Shown here: one piece after another, positions 6,150 through 6,461 of the stretch
Numbering within the stretch: position 1 is the stretch's first letter
Layout: every line of letters begins with the position of its first letter
From: Oscillospiraceae bacterium
GTDB lineage: Bacteria; Bacillota; Clostridia; Oscillospirales; Oscillospiraceae
Direction: 5' to 3'
DNA: 6,461 nt
NCBI GenBank assembly: GCA_017538775.1
Contig: JAFYIF010000303.1
Span: 1-6,461, forward strand
The notes under the pieces: model-generated
What the model saw: only the letters and a program-made list of their open reading frames with translations
Told to the model about the DNA's origin: nothing
Database searches by the model: none
Made by a program: the position numbers and the translations under genes

Positions 6150-6338
6150 TCATTCCGTTCCCTCCCGGCTCAGCTGCACCACGTACTCCACGTGCCTCGG
6201 AGCAACAGCGTGAATAAAAATGCCGTTATCTAAGCTGTTGTCACGACCGTCGACGTAAAGAATAGGCCGTTGATCAGTTGAGTCAGGACACCCGGATCGA
6301 TTACATTGTCTCGGCAAACTGGAATTTGTCGCTCTTAA
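6150..6338 (-). pseudogene. Degenerate coding remnants between the VOC gene and the small pseudogene
   Basis: No intact gene is visible here, but two minus-strand frames read like protein. From 6331 to TAG 6232-6230 one frame gives RQIPVCRDNVIDPGVLTQLI and further residues, with no start codon in good context. In the other frame a segment containing ILYVDGRDNSLDNG, then RHVEYVVQLSREGTE, ends at TGA 6152-6150. This stop overlaps the ATGATG of the next (broken) gene, and the GGGAGG for that gene lies inside this tail, as in a once-coupled gene pair. The HVExVVxLSR string is reminiscent of TrmA/RlmD-type uracil methyltransferase C-termini, but this is too short to assign. G+C falls to a little under half. 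I found no terminator or promoter that I would stand behind. Confidence 0.4.
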
Positions 6339-6461
6339 CTATACCGGTGTCCCTACTTCAATCAGATTTCCGTCGGGGTCGTAAAATCTGACAACTTTCT
6401 GCCCCCAACTATGTGTCATCAGACGATTAACATATTCTGTTTCTGGGTATAACGTTTCAAG
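6339..6461 (-). CDS. VOC family (glyoxalase/bleomycin-resistance fold) protein, C-terminal end only
   Basis: The minus-strand frame is open from the window edge to TAG 6341-6339, giving the last 40 residues. The core is THSWGQKVVRFYDPDGNLIE (16-35) followed by VGTPV. W-G-Q-x-V-x-x-F-x-D-P-D-G-N-x-I-E-V is the classic closing strand pair of vicinal-oxygen-chelate proteins, with the final Glu (35) in the usual metal-ligand position. The substrate cannot be told from this part; such proteins act in aldehyde detoxification, fosfomycin or bleomycin resistance, or are uncharacterised. DNA here is clearly lower in G+C than the rest of the window. The gene may originally have extended past this stop, since some relatives carry a further C-terminal tail. 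The fold is confident; everything else is open. Confidence 0.85.
   Translation of the reverse strand, partial: LETLYPETEYVNRLMTHSWGQKVVRFYDPDGNLIEVGTPV

Larger units (their letters stand above)
5915..6153 (-). pseudogene. Frameshifted small gene: ANI heptad repeat plus helix-turn-helix-like C-terminus
   Basis: A good ribosome site (GGGAGG, 6161-6166) precedes ATGATG at 6153-6148, but the reading frame leaves sensible protein within a few codons. Removing one A from the AAA at 6144-6142 gives NGSFFNKGFIDTFSVPEKAN and onward. Removing A5984 then joins VQIQVAEDL to GDSRPAAQHIVDSLSRTG and ends at TGA 5917-5915. The corrected product would be 78 residues. It holds three seven-residue units (ANIAGQE, ANIEHEK, ANMERAF) and a C-terminal stretch resembling a winged-helix recognition segment (AEDLGDSRPAAQ). 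From memory, similar ANI repeats precede a winged helix at the end of some Clostridia ATP-binding or Fic-type proteins, so this may be a decayed tail of such a protein. The function is not recognised. Sequencing error is an alternative to real decay. Confidence 0.6.

Noticed and set aside
5854..6153. A 99-codon minus-strand frame beginning at ATGATG as a real gene
   Set aside because: After the first codons it reads as Arg/Ser/Pro-rich sequence and overlaps the TIGR04076 gene by more than 60 bases. Its start is real, but the protein-like sequence continues in the other frame.

Overview
The window looks like a piece of a GC-rich, gut-type Clostridia genome (Oscillospiraceae-like is my best guess). 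The reasons are strong G/C-ending codon preference, GGGAGG or AAAGGAG ribosome binding sites, a giant Cna-B/SpaA-type surface protein with a VPTG sorting signal, and a small TIGR04076-type protein. No rRNA, tRNA, CRISPR array or insertion sequence is visible, and the taxon is an inference.

Layout. Bases 2-4726 (+) hold the 3' part of one very large gene; its start lies upstream of the window. The visible 1574 residues comprise an N-terminal series of large adhesin-type Ig-like regions, then six consecutive domains that each show the Lys...Glu...Asn pattern of intramolecular isopeptide bonds (one SpaA-like, one pilin-linker-like, three Cna-B, one FctA-like), then a VPTG sorting motif, a membrane helix and an Arg/Lys tail. 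This is a wall-anchored adhesin or pilus-associated protein. No sortase is in the window.

Bases 4727-4817 separate it from convergent genes and hold two perfect hairpins: a probable bidirectional terminator and a REP-like palindrome. On the minus strand, reading from right to left, come the C-terminal end of a VOC (glyoxalase/bleomycin-resistance fold) gene cut by the window edge (6339-6461), a stretch of broken coding remnants (6150-6338), a small frameshifted pseudogene with a seven-residue ANI repeat (5915-6153), an intact TIGR04076-family gene (5610-5918) and an intact class I SAM-dependent methyltransferase gene (4818-5591). The last two are 18 bases apart and probably share a transcript. 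Nothing ties this cluster functionally to the adhesin; they are convergent neighbours.

The parts most worth a second look are the isopeptide ladder with its paired cysteines and composition mosaic, the palindrome and 9-base repeats between the convergent genes, and the decayed minus-strand genes whose stop/start overlaps survive. I did not find evidence for a wholly new system.
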